DNA from: Roseovarius spongiae
GTDB lineage: Bacteria; Pseudomonadota; Alphaproteobacteria; Rhodobacterales; Rhodobacteraceae
DNA length: 64,000 nucleotides
Direction of reading: 5' to 3'
Assembly (NCBI RefSeq): GCF_003651245.1
Contig: NZ_RAPE01000003.1
Span: 186,001 to 250,000 of the forward strand
This document shows, one piece after another, positions 1 through 7,609 of the stretch (within the stretch, counting starts at the first letter, position 1; every line of letters starts with the position of its first letter). A program made the translations under genes and the position numbers. Below the pieces are notes generated by a model, which was given only the letters and a program-made list of their open reading frames with translations, ran no database searches and had not been told where the DNA came from.

Positions 1-369
1 CTTGCAGGCGGCGTTGACCACCGCGAGCAGGTGATCGCCGCGATTGGCGATCATGAAATCGTCCTCGATCCCGCCGTGTTCGTTGGTGAAGAGCGCGTAA
101 CGCTGGCGGCCCTCGCCCAGTCCCAGCACGTCAACCGGCGCCAGCCCCTCGACGGCGGCGGCCGCCGCCTCGACCCCGTCGGGGTGGCGGATCACGACCT
201 GGCCCATATGGCTCACGTCAAAGAGCCCGGCCGCATTGCGGCAATGCTGGTGTTCCTTCATCACCCCGGCGGGGTACTGCACCGGCATCTCGTAGCCCGC
301 GAAAGGAACGAGCTTCGCCCCCAGTTCCTGATGGAGTGCATGCAGCGGCGTGACGCGCAGATCGCTCAT
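1..369 (-). CDS. gcvT: Aminomethyltransferase (glycine cleavage T protein), 5' part only
   Basis: The first 123 codons of the T protein of the glycine cleavage system are present; the rest lies outside the window. The enzyme transfers the methylene group of the aminomethyl-H protein to tetrahydrofolate in the cytosol. The N-terminus shows the typical order of motifs: LHALHQELGAKLVPFAGYEM, then MPVQYPAGVMKEH, then GLFDVSHMGQ, then YALFTNEHGGIEDD. The ATG at 369 follows GAGAGGAAG at a good distance. A tandem glycine riboswitch lies about 100 bases upstream, which fits control of glycine breakdown by glycine. The other gcv genes would be expected downstream, to the left of the window edge. Confidence 0.95.
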   Translation of the reverse strand, partial: MSDLRVTPLHALHQELGAKLVPFAGYEMPVQYPAGVMKEHQHCRNAAGLFDVSHMGQVVIRHPDGVEAAAAAVEGLAPVDVLGLGEGRQRYALFTNEHGGIEDDFMIANRGDHLLAVVNAACK

Positions 370-467
370 CCGGCTTCCTCTCTTCATGGCGCCGCCCTGA
401 TCATGCCCGACCCGGAAGAAAATGCGGCATCGTCCCCAAGCGCATGCCCTGCAAGGCCGCGCACGAT

Positions 468-630
468 GCCCCCTCTGTCCTTCCGCCTGAGATCGCTATC
501 CCTTCGGCGCCCCGCGCGCACGGCGCGAGATCTCTCCAGAGTTCTGTCGATCGGACGGTCCTTGCGCCTGAGAGTTTCCGGGGCGGTTGCTCCTTCGGCA
601 TCGGCATGCGCCGATTCTCCCGGTCCGATC
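468..630 (-). ncRNA. Tandem glycine riboswitch controlling gcvT
   Basis: Read on the minus strand, two glycine aptamers follow each other. The first shows GGGAGA, CCGAAGGAGCAA, GGAAACTCTCAGGC and AAGGACCG; the second shows GGAGAGA, GCCGAAGGGATA, GATCTCAGGC and AAGGACAGAG. These are the conserved blocks of the family. The first aptamer is closed by GATCGGAC (623-630) pairing with GTCCGATC (549-556). The short linker between aptamers is typical of the two-aptamer form. A TATACT box at 643-648 (minus strand) is a likely -10 element. In proteobacteria this riboswitch usually turns the gcv operon on when glycine is abundant. I saw no clear terminator hairpin before gcvT, so the output may act at the ribosome binding site. 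Confidence 0.93.
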
Positions 631-814
631 CCGGTGGACGGTAGTATACCCCCCCTGTTTCGGCAAGAGGCTTCGCGCCCGCGCCGTTCAACCCGCGCGC
701 ATCCTCAGCGCGCGCATCGCGATGTCGCCGCGTTCGGTGATCCGCATGTCGCCCGCTTTCCGTCCGGTCCGCCGCGCCGGTTGATTTCCGCGCAATCCGC
801 CTGCAAAACGGGGC

Positions 815-1423
815 ATGGCCCTCGATCGAAATCAACGGCGCGCGACACAAGACGCGCGGCATGACGCCTGGTTCTTCGGCTATGGCAGCCTCGTGAACCG
901 CGCCACCCACGCTTACCCGGACGCGCAGCCCGCGACGCTGAGCGGCTGGCGTCGCGTCTGGCGGCATACCGATCTGCGGCAGGTGGCCTATCTCACCGTG
1001 GTCCCGGATGCGGATTGCGCCATCGACGGGCTGATCGCCGGCGTCCCCGGCGGCGACTGGAAGGCGCTCGACATCCGCGAGGGCGCCTATGACCGCGTGC
1101 CGGCGGACGGGCAGGTGCGCCATGCGCTCGGCCCCGACGCGCGGATCGCGGTCTACACCATCCCCGAGGGCAAGCATGGCCGCCCGACGCGGGCGCATCC
1201 CGTGCTGCTAAGCTACATCGACGTCGTCGTGCAGGGCTACCTGCGCGAATTCGGCGAAGCGGGCGCGCGGCGGTTTTTCGAGACGACGCAGGGCTGGGAC
1301 GTGCCGGTGCTGAACGACCGCGCCGCGCCCGCATATCCGCGCCACTGTGCGCTGAGCCCGCAGGAGCGCGCCTTTGTCGATGCGCAGCTTGCCGCGCTGC
1401 CGGTGCGGATCGAAATGGCGTAG
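815..1423 (+). CDS. Gamma-glutamylcyclotransferase-like protein
   Basis: This 202-residue protein carries the FGYGSLVNR motif (residues 22-30) that forms the substrate loop of the gamma-glutamylcyclotransferase/AIG2 fold, followed by the GWRRVWRH strand common to this group. Such enzymes release 5-oxoproline from gamma-glutamyl amines or peptides, for example during glutathione turnover. The substrate cannot be read from the sequence. The next gene, gltX, runs convergently and ends only a few bases away. The start is the first ATG of the frame; another start nearer FGYGSL is possible because the first 18 residues look unconserved. Confidence 0.8.
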   Translation: MALDRNQRRATQDARHDAWFFGYGSLVNRATHAYPDAQPATLSGWRRVWRHTDLRQVAYLTVVPDADCAIDGLIAGVPGGDWKALDIREGAYDRVPADGQVRHALGPDARIAVYTIPEGKHGRPTRAHPVLLSYIDVVVQGYLREFGEAGARRFFETTQGWDVPVLNDRAAPAYPRHCALSPQERAFVDAQLAALPVRIEMA

Positions 1424-1428
1424 CGGGA

Positions 1429-2754
1429 TCAACCCCGCGCGCGGATCACCTGCAACAGCGGCAGCACCTGCGCCATGTCCGGCCCATGCGCCTGCCCGGT
1501 AAGCGCCTTGCGCAGCGGCATGTAGAGCGCCTTGCCCTTGCGCCCGCTCGCCTCTTTCACCGCGGCGGTCCATGCGCCCCAGCTGTCGCCGTCAAGCGGC
1601 CCCTCGGGCAGCAGCGCCATCGCCTGCGCGACGAATTCGCGGTCCTCCTCGGCGATGTCGGGCTCCGCCCCGTCGCGGAATAGGCGCCACCACCCTTCGA
1701 GGTCGTTGAGCGTGGTGATGTTCTCGCGCGTGACGGCCCAGAACCGCTCGCCCTGCCCGGCGGGCACGCCAAGCGCGGCGATATGGTCGGCGACCTCCGG
1801 GTAAGGCAGGCCGTGCAGGCTCCGCGCGGTCAGCGGAAAGAGATCCGCCTCGTCGAACTTGGTCGGCGCCGCGCCGAAGCGTTCGATGTCGAATCCTTCG
1901 ATCAATTCGCCCATGTCGCTGCGCAACTCCACCGGATCGGCCGACCCGAGCCGCGCCATCAGGCTCAGCAGCGCCATCGGCTGCACGCCCTGCGCGCGCA
2001 GATCGCGCAGGCTGAGCACGCCCAGCCGCTTGGACAGCGATTCCCCCTGCGGGCCGGTCAGCAATGAGTGATGCGCGAATTGCGGCGCGCTGCCGCCCAG
2101 CGCCTCGATGATCTGGATCTGCGTCGCGGTGTTGGTCACGTGGTCCGAGCCGCGCACCACGTGGGTCACGCCCATCTCGGTATCGTCAACCACCGAAGCC
2201 AGCGTGTAAAGCACCTGCCCGTCGCCCCGGATCAACACCGGATCGCTGACCGAGGCCGCGTCGATGGAAATCGGCCCGAGGATGCCGTCGCCCCACTCGA
2301 TCCGCTCCCGGTCGAGCTTGAAGCGCCACACGCCGGGGCCGCGCTCTTTGCGCAGCGCGTCGCGCTCGGCGTCCGTCAGGTCCAGCGCGGCGCGGTCATA
2401 GACCGGCGGCCGGCCCATGTTGAGCTGCTTCTTGCGCTTGAGGTCAAGCTCGGTGGGCGTCTCGAACGCCTCGTAGAAGCGGCCCATCTCGCGCAGCCGG
2501 TCGGCGGCGGCGTGGTAGCGGTCAAGCCGCTGCGACTGCCGCTCGACGCGGTCCCAGGTCAGGCCCAGCCATTCGAGATCCTCCTTGATCGCGTCGACAT
2601 ACTCCTCCTTGGAGCGTTCCGGGTCGGTGTCGTCGATGCGCAGGATGAAGGTTCCGCCCGCCTTGCGCGCGATGAGGAAATTCATCAGCGCCGTGCGCAG
2701 GTTGCCGACGTGGATGTAGCCGGTGGGCGACGGGGCGAAACGGGTGACGGTCAT
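1429..2754 (-). CDS. gltX: Glutamyl-tRNA synthetase
   Basis: A class I aminoacyl-tRNA synthetase of 441 residues that charges tRNA-Glu. The N-terminus has RFAPSPTGYIHVGN, with HVGN (15-18) as the HIGH-type ATP signature. RIDDTDPERS (39-48) is the glutamate pocket region, and ESLSKR (238-243) stands where KMSKS is expected, a common GluRS variant. The frame is open further upstream, but MTVTRFAPSPTG is the family N-terminus, so the ATG at 2754 is chosen. It is shorter than the usual ~470 residues. Alphaproteobacteria often carry two GluRS genes; I cannot tell whether a second copy exists elsewhere. Confidence 0.93.
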   Translation of the reverse strand: MTVTRFAPSPTGYIHVGNLRTALMNFLIARKAGGTFILRIDDTDPERSKEEYVDAIKEDLEWLGLTWDRVERQSQRLDRYHAAADRLREMGRFYEAFETPTELDLKRKKQLNMGRPPVYDRAALDLTDAERDALRKERGPGVWRFKLDRERIEWGDGILGPISIDAASVSDPVLIRGDGQVLYTLASVVDDTEMGVTHVVRGSDHVTNTATQIQIIEALGGSAPQFAHHSLLTGPQGESLSKRLGVLSLRDLRAQGVQPMALLSLMARLGSADPVELRSDMGELIEGFDIERFGAAPTKFDEADLFPLTARSLHGLPYPEVADHIAALGVPAGQGERFWAVTRENITTLNDLEGWWRLFRDGAEPDIAEEDREFVAQAMALLPEGPLDGDSWGAWTAAVKEASGRKGKALYMPLRKALTGQAHGPDMAQVLPLLQVIRARG

Positions 2755-2863
2755 GGGGGGCGCTCCTGAGAATGCGCGGGATCTGTCACAGGCGCGCCGG
2801 TTTGTCCAGAATGTGCGCCAGCCCGCCATTCCCTTCTGCGCCCGAACCCTCCATATCTGCGCC

Positions 2864-3259
2864 ATGGACAGCCGCGCCCCAACCCTCGACGATATCGAAA
2901 CGATCGCCCGCGATACGATCAAGGCCCTGCCGGCGCCCTTCCGGGACGGCGCGGCGGACGTGGTGCTGCGCGTGGTCGACTGGCCCGAGCCGGAGATGTT
3001 GCGCAGCCTCGGGATGGACGATCGCATCGCGTTGACCGGCCTCTACGAGGGCGTCCCGATGACCGAAAAATCGCTGTCCTACCCCGAGCCTTACCCGGAT
3101 GTCGTCTGGCTCTTCCGCGAACCGATCCTCGCCGAATGGCGGCACCGCGGCGACGTCACGCTGGCCGACCTGGTCGCGCATGTGACGGTGCATGAATTCG
3201 CGCACCATTTCGGCTGGTCAGACGCCGACATCGCGCGGATCGATCGCTGGTGGGAATGA
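2864..3259 (+). CDS. Small zincin-like metallopeptidase family protein
   Basis: This 131-residue protein carries HEFAHHFGWSD (110-120), a short HExxH zinc motif followed by an acidic residue. This matches the minimal zincin-like family (DUF1025/MMP-like) common in alphaproteobacteria and actinobacteria. The motif sits almost at the C-terminus, as in that family. There is no signal peptide or membrane segment, so it is probably cytosolic. No substrate is known for these proteins. The gene is divergent from gltX. The ATG at 2864 gives the family length; the frame extends upstream only into the gltX promoter area. Confidence 0.85.
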   Translation: MDSRAPTLDDIETIARDTIKALPAPFRDGAADVVLRVVDWPEPEMLRSLGMDDRIALTGLYEGVPMTEKSLSYPEPYPDVVWLFREPILAEWRHRGDVTLADLVAHVTVHEFAHHFGWSDADIARIDRWWE

Positions 3260-3268
3260 CGCGGCCGC

Positions 3269-3862
3269 TCAGGCGATCAGCTTGCGGGCCTTCTCGACCA
3301 GGCGGCGTGCCTGATGAGCGACGGATTTGCGTCCCGTGTCGTCGAACTTGCCGGCCTGGGTCGAGAATCCGTAAGGGTTGCCGCCATCCTCGAACTTGAC
3401 CGGGTCGGTATAGCCCGGCGCGACGATGATCGCGCCCCAATGCATGAAGGTGGTGTAAAGCGACAGGATCGTCGCCTCCTGTCCGCCATGGACGTTCTGG
3501 GCCGAGCTGGTCGCCGTCGCCGCCTTGTCGGCGAGCTTGCCGGCCTGCCACAGCGGCCCCAGAGTGTCGATGAAGGCGCGCATCTGGCTTGCGGGCGCGC
3601 CATAGCGGGTGGGCGTCGAGAAGAAATAGGCATCCGCCCATTCCATGTCGTCGGGCGTGACCTCGGGGATGTCCTGCATCGCGGCCAATTGCTTCTTCCA
3701 CGCCTCCTGGCCTTCGACCACCGCTTTCGGCGCGGTCTCGGCGGCGCGGCGCAGGCGCACCTCCGCGCCGGCCTCCTCGGCCGCGCGCGCGGCCTCCTGC
3801 GCCATCTGGTGGTTGGTCCCGTAGGTGGAATAGAAAATCACCGCGACCTTGGGTTTGGCCAT
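3269..3862 (-). CDS. wrbA: NAD(P)H:quinone oxidoreductase, WrbA type
   Basis: A 197-residue flavodoxin-fold enzyme. It begins with [18 protein letters not shown], the phosphate-binding loop for FMN, and has [18 protein letters not shown] and the [20 protein letters not shown] block, both hallmarks of WrbA (type IV quinone reductase). These enzymes make two-electron reductions of quinones and so limit redox cycling. The length is that of the family. It stands alone, convergent with the zincin-like gene and downstream of nadE on the same strand with a gap of about 100 bases. Confidence 0.93.
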   Translation of the reverse strand: MAKPKVAVIFYSTYGTNHQMAQEAARAAEEAGAEVRLRRAAETAPKAVVEGQEAWKKQLAAMQDIPEVTPDDMEWADAYFFSTPTRYGAPASQMRAFIDTLGPLWQAGKLADKAATATSSAQNVHGGQEATILSLYTTFMHWGAIIVAPGYTDPVKFEDGGNPYGFSTQAGKFDDTGRKSVAHQARRLVEKARKLIA

Positions 3863-3970
3863 CTCGTCACCTCCTGATCTGGCCCGCGCGGGTCAGCGCC
3901 CGCGCCGCCGGTTTGCCATACCTCCCGCATCTAGTGGCGCCGCGGCGAGTGGCAAGCCCCGCGTCAGCGG

Positions 3971-5629
3971 TCAGGACGGGTCCCGCCAGCGGTTGACGAT
4001 CGGGTAGCGCCGGTCGAGCCAGAACGCCGCCTTGCTGAGCCGCGTGCCCGGCGCCGACTGGAACCGCTTGTATTCGCTGATGTAAAGCAGGTGCTCGACC
4101 TTCTTCGCATCGGCCCGCTCATAGCCCGCCTTCACGCAATCGGCGATGCTGCCGTCTCCGTCGACGAGGATCTGCAATATTCCGTCCAGCACCGGGTAGG
4201 GCGGAAGCGAATCGCTGTCCTTCTGGTCGGCGCGCAGCTCCGCGCTCGGCGGCTTGTCGATCACGCGCGGCGGGATCACCTCGCCCTCGGGGCCCTTCAT
4301 CCAGGCGCGGTGATTGGCGTTGCGCCAGCGACAGATGTCGAAAACGCGGGTCTTGTAGAGATCCTTGATCGGGTTGTAGCCGCCAGCCATGTCGCCGTAG
4401 ATCGTGGCGTAACCGACCGCCACCTCGGACTTGTTGCCGGTGGTCAGCAGCATCTCGCCGAACTTGTTCGACAGCGCCATGAGCAGCAGCCCGCGCAGCC
4501 GCGACTGGATGTTCTCCTCCGTCAGGCCCGGCTCCGTCCCCTCGAAGAGCGGCGCCAGCGTTTCGGTGATCGCCGCGCGCGCGTGCCCGATCGGGACGAA
4601 GTCATAGCGCGCGCCCAGCGCGTCGGCCACCGCCTGCGCATCCTCGAGAGACCCGGGGCTGGTGTATTCCGACGGCAGCATCACGCAGCGCACGTTCCCC
4701 GGCCCCAGCGCGTCTGCGGCGATCACCGCCACAATGGCCGAATCGATCCCGCCCGACAGACCCAGAAGCGCCTGCGTGAACCCCGTCTTGCGGAAATAAT
4801 CGCGCAAGGACAGCACCATCGCGTGATAATCCTGCTCGAATTCGTCGGGCAGGTGGGCGCGCGCGCCCTCCTCGGCGCGCCATCCCTGCGCGGTGCGCGT
4901 AAAATCGACATGCGCGACCGCCTCCTCGAAGACCGGCATCTGCAGCGCGAGCGCCCCGCCGGGGTTCAGCACGAAGCTGCCGCCGTCGAACACCTGGTCG
5001 TCCTGCCCGCCCACGAGGTTGAGATAAATCAGCGGCAGCCCGGTCTCGATCACGCGGCTGACCATCAGCGTCTGGCGCACGTCCATCTTGCGCCGGTAAT
5101 AGGGCGATCCGTTGGGCACCAGCAGCAGTTCCGCGCCGGTTTCCTCGAGCGTCTCGGCCACGTCCTCGTGCCAGGCGTCCTCGCAGATCGGGCTGCCGAT
5201 GCGCACGCCGCCGACCGCGTAAGGCCCGCCCATGTCGGCCGACTCGAACAGCCGCACCTCGTCGAAAACCGTCTCGTTGGGCAGATGGTGCTTGCGCAGG
5301 ATCGCGCTCACCTCGCCGGACCTGAGAATGTAATAGGCGTTGTGCAGACGCGCCCCGCCGAAGGCCGGACCGCCGATGGCGATGGCGGGGCCGTCCGCGC
5401 AATCCCTGGCCAGCCGGTGAACCGCGGCAATGGCCGCCTGGTGGAACGCCGGCTTCAGCACCAGGTCCTGCGTGTTGTAGCCGGTGATGAACATCTCGGG
5501 CAGCGCGACCATGTCCGCGCCCGCCGCGCGCCCCTGCTCCCACGCGTCGCGGGCCAGCGCGGCGTTGCCCGCGATGTCCCCCACCGTGGGGTTGAGCTGC
5601 GCCAGTGTCAGGCGGAAACGGTCAGCCAT
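3971..5629 (-). CDS. nadE: Glutamine-dependent NAD+ synthetase
   Basis: This 552-residue two-domain enzyme makes NAD+ from nicotinate adenine dinucleotide. The N-terminal nitrilase-like glutaminase has the Glu-Lys-Cys triad: E45 in LPEMF, K113 in RKHHLPN and C149 in PICEDAW. The C-terminal synthetase domain has the ATP loop GLSGGIDSAIV (290-300) and the TTGNKSE and YGDMAGGYNPIKD blocks. The frame is open to 5770, but MADRFRLTLAQLNPTVGD is the usual N-terminus, so the ATG at 5629 is used. The strongly charged ORF on the opposite strand over the same bases is a composition shadow. Confidence 0.96.
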   Translation of the reverse strand: MADRFRLTLAQLNPTVGDIAGNAALARDAWEQGRAAGADMVALPEMFITGYNTQDLVLKPAFHQAAIAAVHRLARDCADGPAIAIGGPAFGGARLHNAYYILRSGEVSAILRKHHLPNETVFDEVRLFESADMGGPYAVGGVRIGSPICEDAWHEDVAETLEETGAELLLVPNGSPYYRRKMDVRQTLMVSRVIETGLPLIYLNLVGGQDDQVFDGGSFVLNPGGALALQMPVFEEAVAHVDFTRTAQGWRAEEGARAHLPDEFEQDYHAMVLSLRDYFRKTGFTQALLGLSGGIDSAIVAVIAADALGPGNVRCVMLPSEYTSPGSLEDAQAVADALGARYDFVPIGHARAAITETLAPLFEGTEPGLTEENIQSRLRGLLLMALSNKFGEMLLTTGNKSEVAVGYATIYGDMAGGYNPIKDLYKTRVFDICRWRNANHRAWMKGPEGEVIPPRVIDKPPSAELRADQKDSDSLPPYPVLDGILQILVDGDGSIADCVKAGYERADAKKVEHLLYISEYKRFQSAPGTRLSKAAFWLDRRYPIVNRWRDPS

Positions 5630-5841
5630 GATGATGCCTTTCCTTCGACGCGACGCGCCCGAACGCGACGCCCTCCACCGAGGCCGGGGCGCGCGACGCG
5701 GCATTGCTTTCACCGGATTTACCAGATCGACAGGCAAGCGAAAGCCGAATTGAGCGAAACCCGTTGTCACCCGGTGACCGGTCCACTAGATTTCCCAAGC
5801 GCGCGCGCAAGGGCGCGCGAAACGGGGCAGCGGGGCATGGC

Positions 5842-7368
5842 ATGGTGAAATCGCGGATAGGTTGGACTGTTCTGGGCGCGGCGCTTTCCGTCGCGCTGAC
5901 GGGATTCGCCACTGCGCAGGACGGCGATGTCCAGATCAAGCAGTACGACGACGGCGGCGTATACGAGGGCGCATTCCGCGACGGGCTTCAGCATGGCACC
6001 GGGACCTATACGCTGCCCAACGGCTATGAATACGTGGGCGAGTGGGTCGATGGCGAAATCAAGGGTCAGGGTGTTGCGCGTTTCCCCAACGGTTCGGTCT
6101 ACGAGGGCGAATTCGCGCAGGGCAAGCCCAACGGCCTGGGCAAGATCGTCTTTACCGACGGCGGCACCTACGAAGGCACATGGAAGGACGGCAAGATCAC
6201 CGGGCGCGGCGTCGCCGTCTACGCCAACGGCGTGCGCTACGAGGGCGAGTTCCTGAACGCCATGCATCACGGCCACGGCAAGATGACCTCGCCGGGGGGC
6301 TACGTCTATGACGGCACCTGGGTCAACGGCGTGAAGGACGGGCGGGCGACGATCACCTATCCGGATGGCGCGATCTACGAGGGCCAGGTGCTGCGCGGCG
6401 CGCGCCACGGCCAAGGTACGCTCACCATGCCCGACGGTCTGATCTACGAGGGGCTGTGGAAGGACGGGCAGATCGACGGCGCCGGCAAGCTGACCCAGCC
6501 CAACGGCGATGTCTACGAGGGCGCGCTCGTCAGCGGCCGCCGCGAGGGCAAGGGCCGCGTGACCTACGCCAACGGCGACGTCTACGAGGGCGATTTTCAC
6601 GACGACAAACGCGACGGCGCCGGCAAGTTCATCGGCGATGACGGTTTCGTCTACGAGGGCGAATGGGTCGCCGGCGCGATCGCTGGCAAGGGTACGGTCA
6701 CCTATCCCGACGGATCGGTCTATGTCGGCGAATTCCGCGACGATCTCGCCAATGGCGAGGGCAAGATCACCTATCCCGACGGCTCCACCTACGAGGGCGA
6801 ATGGGTCGACGGCGTGATCGAGGGCCAGGGCCGCGCCACCTATCCCAACGGGCTGGTCTACGAGGGCGGGTTCAAATCAGCGCGCAACCACGGCTACGGG
6901 ATCATGACCTACGCTGACGGCTACCGCTATGAGGGCGACTGGGTCGAGGGCCAGCGCCAGGGCGAGGGCACCGCGACCTACCCGGACGGCACCGTCTATG
7001 TCGGCGAATTCAAGGATGGTCAGCGCCACGGCACAGGCAAGATCGTCATGCCCGACGGCTTCACCTACGAAGGCGAATGGAAGAACGGCGAGATCGACGG
7101 GCAAGGCGTCGCCACCTATACCAACGGCGATGTCTACGAGGGCGCGTTCAAGGCCGGCAAGCGGCAGGGCAGCGGCACGATGCGCTATTCCAACGGCGCG
7201 AGCGCCAGCGGCAAATGGATCGACGGCGCGCTGGACAGCGACGGCGCGGTGACCACACCGCCGGAACCGCAGACCGGCGAAGAGAACGCGGCGGAAACCG
7301 GGGCTGAAACGCCTGCCGCCGCGGAAGAGACGCCCGCCGGGCAGGCCGAAACGCCCCCGGCCGAGTAG
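5842..7368 (+). CDS. Secreted MORN-repeat protein with 18 repeats
   Basis: A 508-residue protein made almost wholly of 23-residue MORN repeats of the form YEGEWxDGxxxGxGxxTYPDG. I count 18 full repeats from about residue 33 to 446 and a degraded nineteenth. A signal peptide (MVKSRIGWTVLGAALSVALT, cleavage near TAQDG) points to export. The C-terminus is a Glu/Pro/Ala-rich low-complexity tail. MORN repeats form long flat beta-hairpin arrays that bind lipids or proteins. Similar proteins are common in Rhodobacteraceae, but no role is established. The ATG at 5842 is chosen because the signal peptide starts there; the open frame begins earlier. Confidence 0.88.
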   Translation: MVKSRIGWTVLGAALSVALTGFATAQDGDVQIKQYDDGGVYEGAFRDGLQHGTGTYTLPNGYEYVGEWVDGEIKGQGVARFPNGSVYEGEFAQGKPNGLGKIVFTDGGTYEGTWKDGKITGRGVAVYANGVRYEGEFLNAMHHGHGKMTSPGGYVYDGTWVNGVKDGRATITYPDGAIYEGQVLRGARHGQGTLTMPDGLIYEGLWKDGQIDGAGKLTQPNGDVYEGALVSGRREGKGRVTYANGDVYEGDFHDDKRDGAGKFIGDDGFVYEGEWVAGAIAGKGTVTYPDGSVYVGEFRDDLANGEGKITYPDGSTYEGEWVDGVIEGQGRATYPNGLVYEGGFKSARNHGYGIMTYADGYRYEGDWVEGQRQGEGTATYPDGTVYVGEFKDGQRHGTGKIVMPDGFTYEGEWKNGEIDGQGVATYTNGDVYEGAFKAGKRQGSGTMRYSNGASASGKWIDGALDSDGAVTTPPEPQTGEENAAETGAETPAAAEETPAGQAETPPAE

Positions 7369-7401
7369 ACCCGCCACGCCGGGCCGCGCGAAGAATCGGG
7401 G

Positions 7402-7430
7402 TTTTCAACCGGCAGTGGCGCTCCTATAGT
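7402..7430 (+). promoter_or_regulatory. Probable sigma-70 promoter of the leuA leader
   Basis: TTTTCA (7402-7407) and TATAGT (7425-7430) are 17 bases apart, the best spacing for a housekeeping promoter. Transcription would begin about seven bases after the -10 box, that is at or next to the A of the leader ATG at 7438. The messenger would then have no 5' untranslated region. This is inference from spacing; the start site is not known. Confidence 0.6.
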
Positions 7431-7437
7431 CCGGCGC

Positions 7438-7527
7438 ATGACCATGCAGGCCCATATCCTGTTGCAGCGCCGCCCCGTCGCCGGGGTCGTCCATGCTGCG
7501 CGCCTGCCCGTCCTAAGCCGCCTCTGA
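7438..7527 (+). CDS. Putative leuA leader peptide
   Basis: A 29-codon ORF with no visible ribosome binding site, whose ATG lies right at the predicted transcription start. The peptide ends RLPVLSRL, with Leu codons CTG, CTA and CTC among the last eight sense codons; CTA is rare in DNA this GC-rich. Two more Leu codons (CTG, TTG) lie at codons 8-9. The stop codon is inside the left arm of a 10-bp perfect hairpin, so ribosome position would directly decide whether the hairpin forms. This is the architecture of a leucine attenuator. The leucine codons are less clustered than in enteric leuL, so the call is tentative. Confidence 0.55.
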   Translation: MTMQAHILLQRRPVAGVVHAARLPVLSRL

Positions 7528-7585
7528 GCGTGCCTTTCGGCGCGACCGCTCAGAGGATATGCACGCCCGCGCGCCATGGCTTAGG
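7512..7585 (+). promoter_or_regulatory. Nested hairpin (attenuator-like) before leuA
   Basis: Two perfect inverted repeats share one region. The inner stem is CCTCTGAGCG (7521-7530) with CGCTCAGAGG (7547-7556). The outer stem is CCTAAGCC (7512-7519) with GGCTTAGG (7578-7585). The left arms cover the last Leu codons and the stop of the leader peptide. leuA starts 24 bases after the outer stem. No clear T-run follows either stem, so the device may work by folding near the leuA start or through Rho rather than by a classical terminator. Confidence 0.65.
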
Positions 7586-7609
7586 AAATCCGGAACAAAG
7601 AGACCCGAC

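Noticed and set aside
2755-3027. N-terminal extension of gltX to 532 codons
   Set aside because: It overlaps the divergent zincin-like gene and the conserved GluRS N-terminus starts at 2754.
4091-5848. Long ORF of 585 codons on the plus strand over nadE
   Set aside because: It is antisense to a certain nadE gene, is rich in Arg, His and Ala, and has no domain; a shadow of GC-rich codon use.
7559-7609. Earlier start for leuA at 7559
   Set aside because: It falls inside the leader hairpin, is not an ATG, and the added residues do not look like the family N-terminus.
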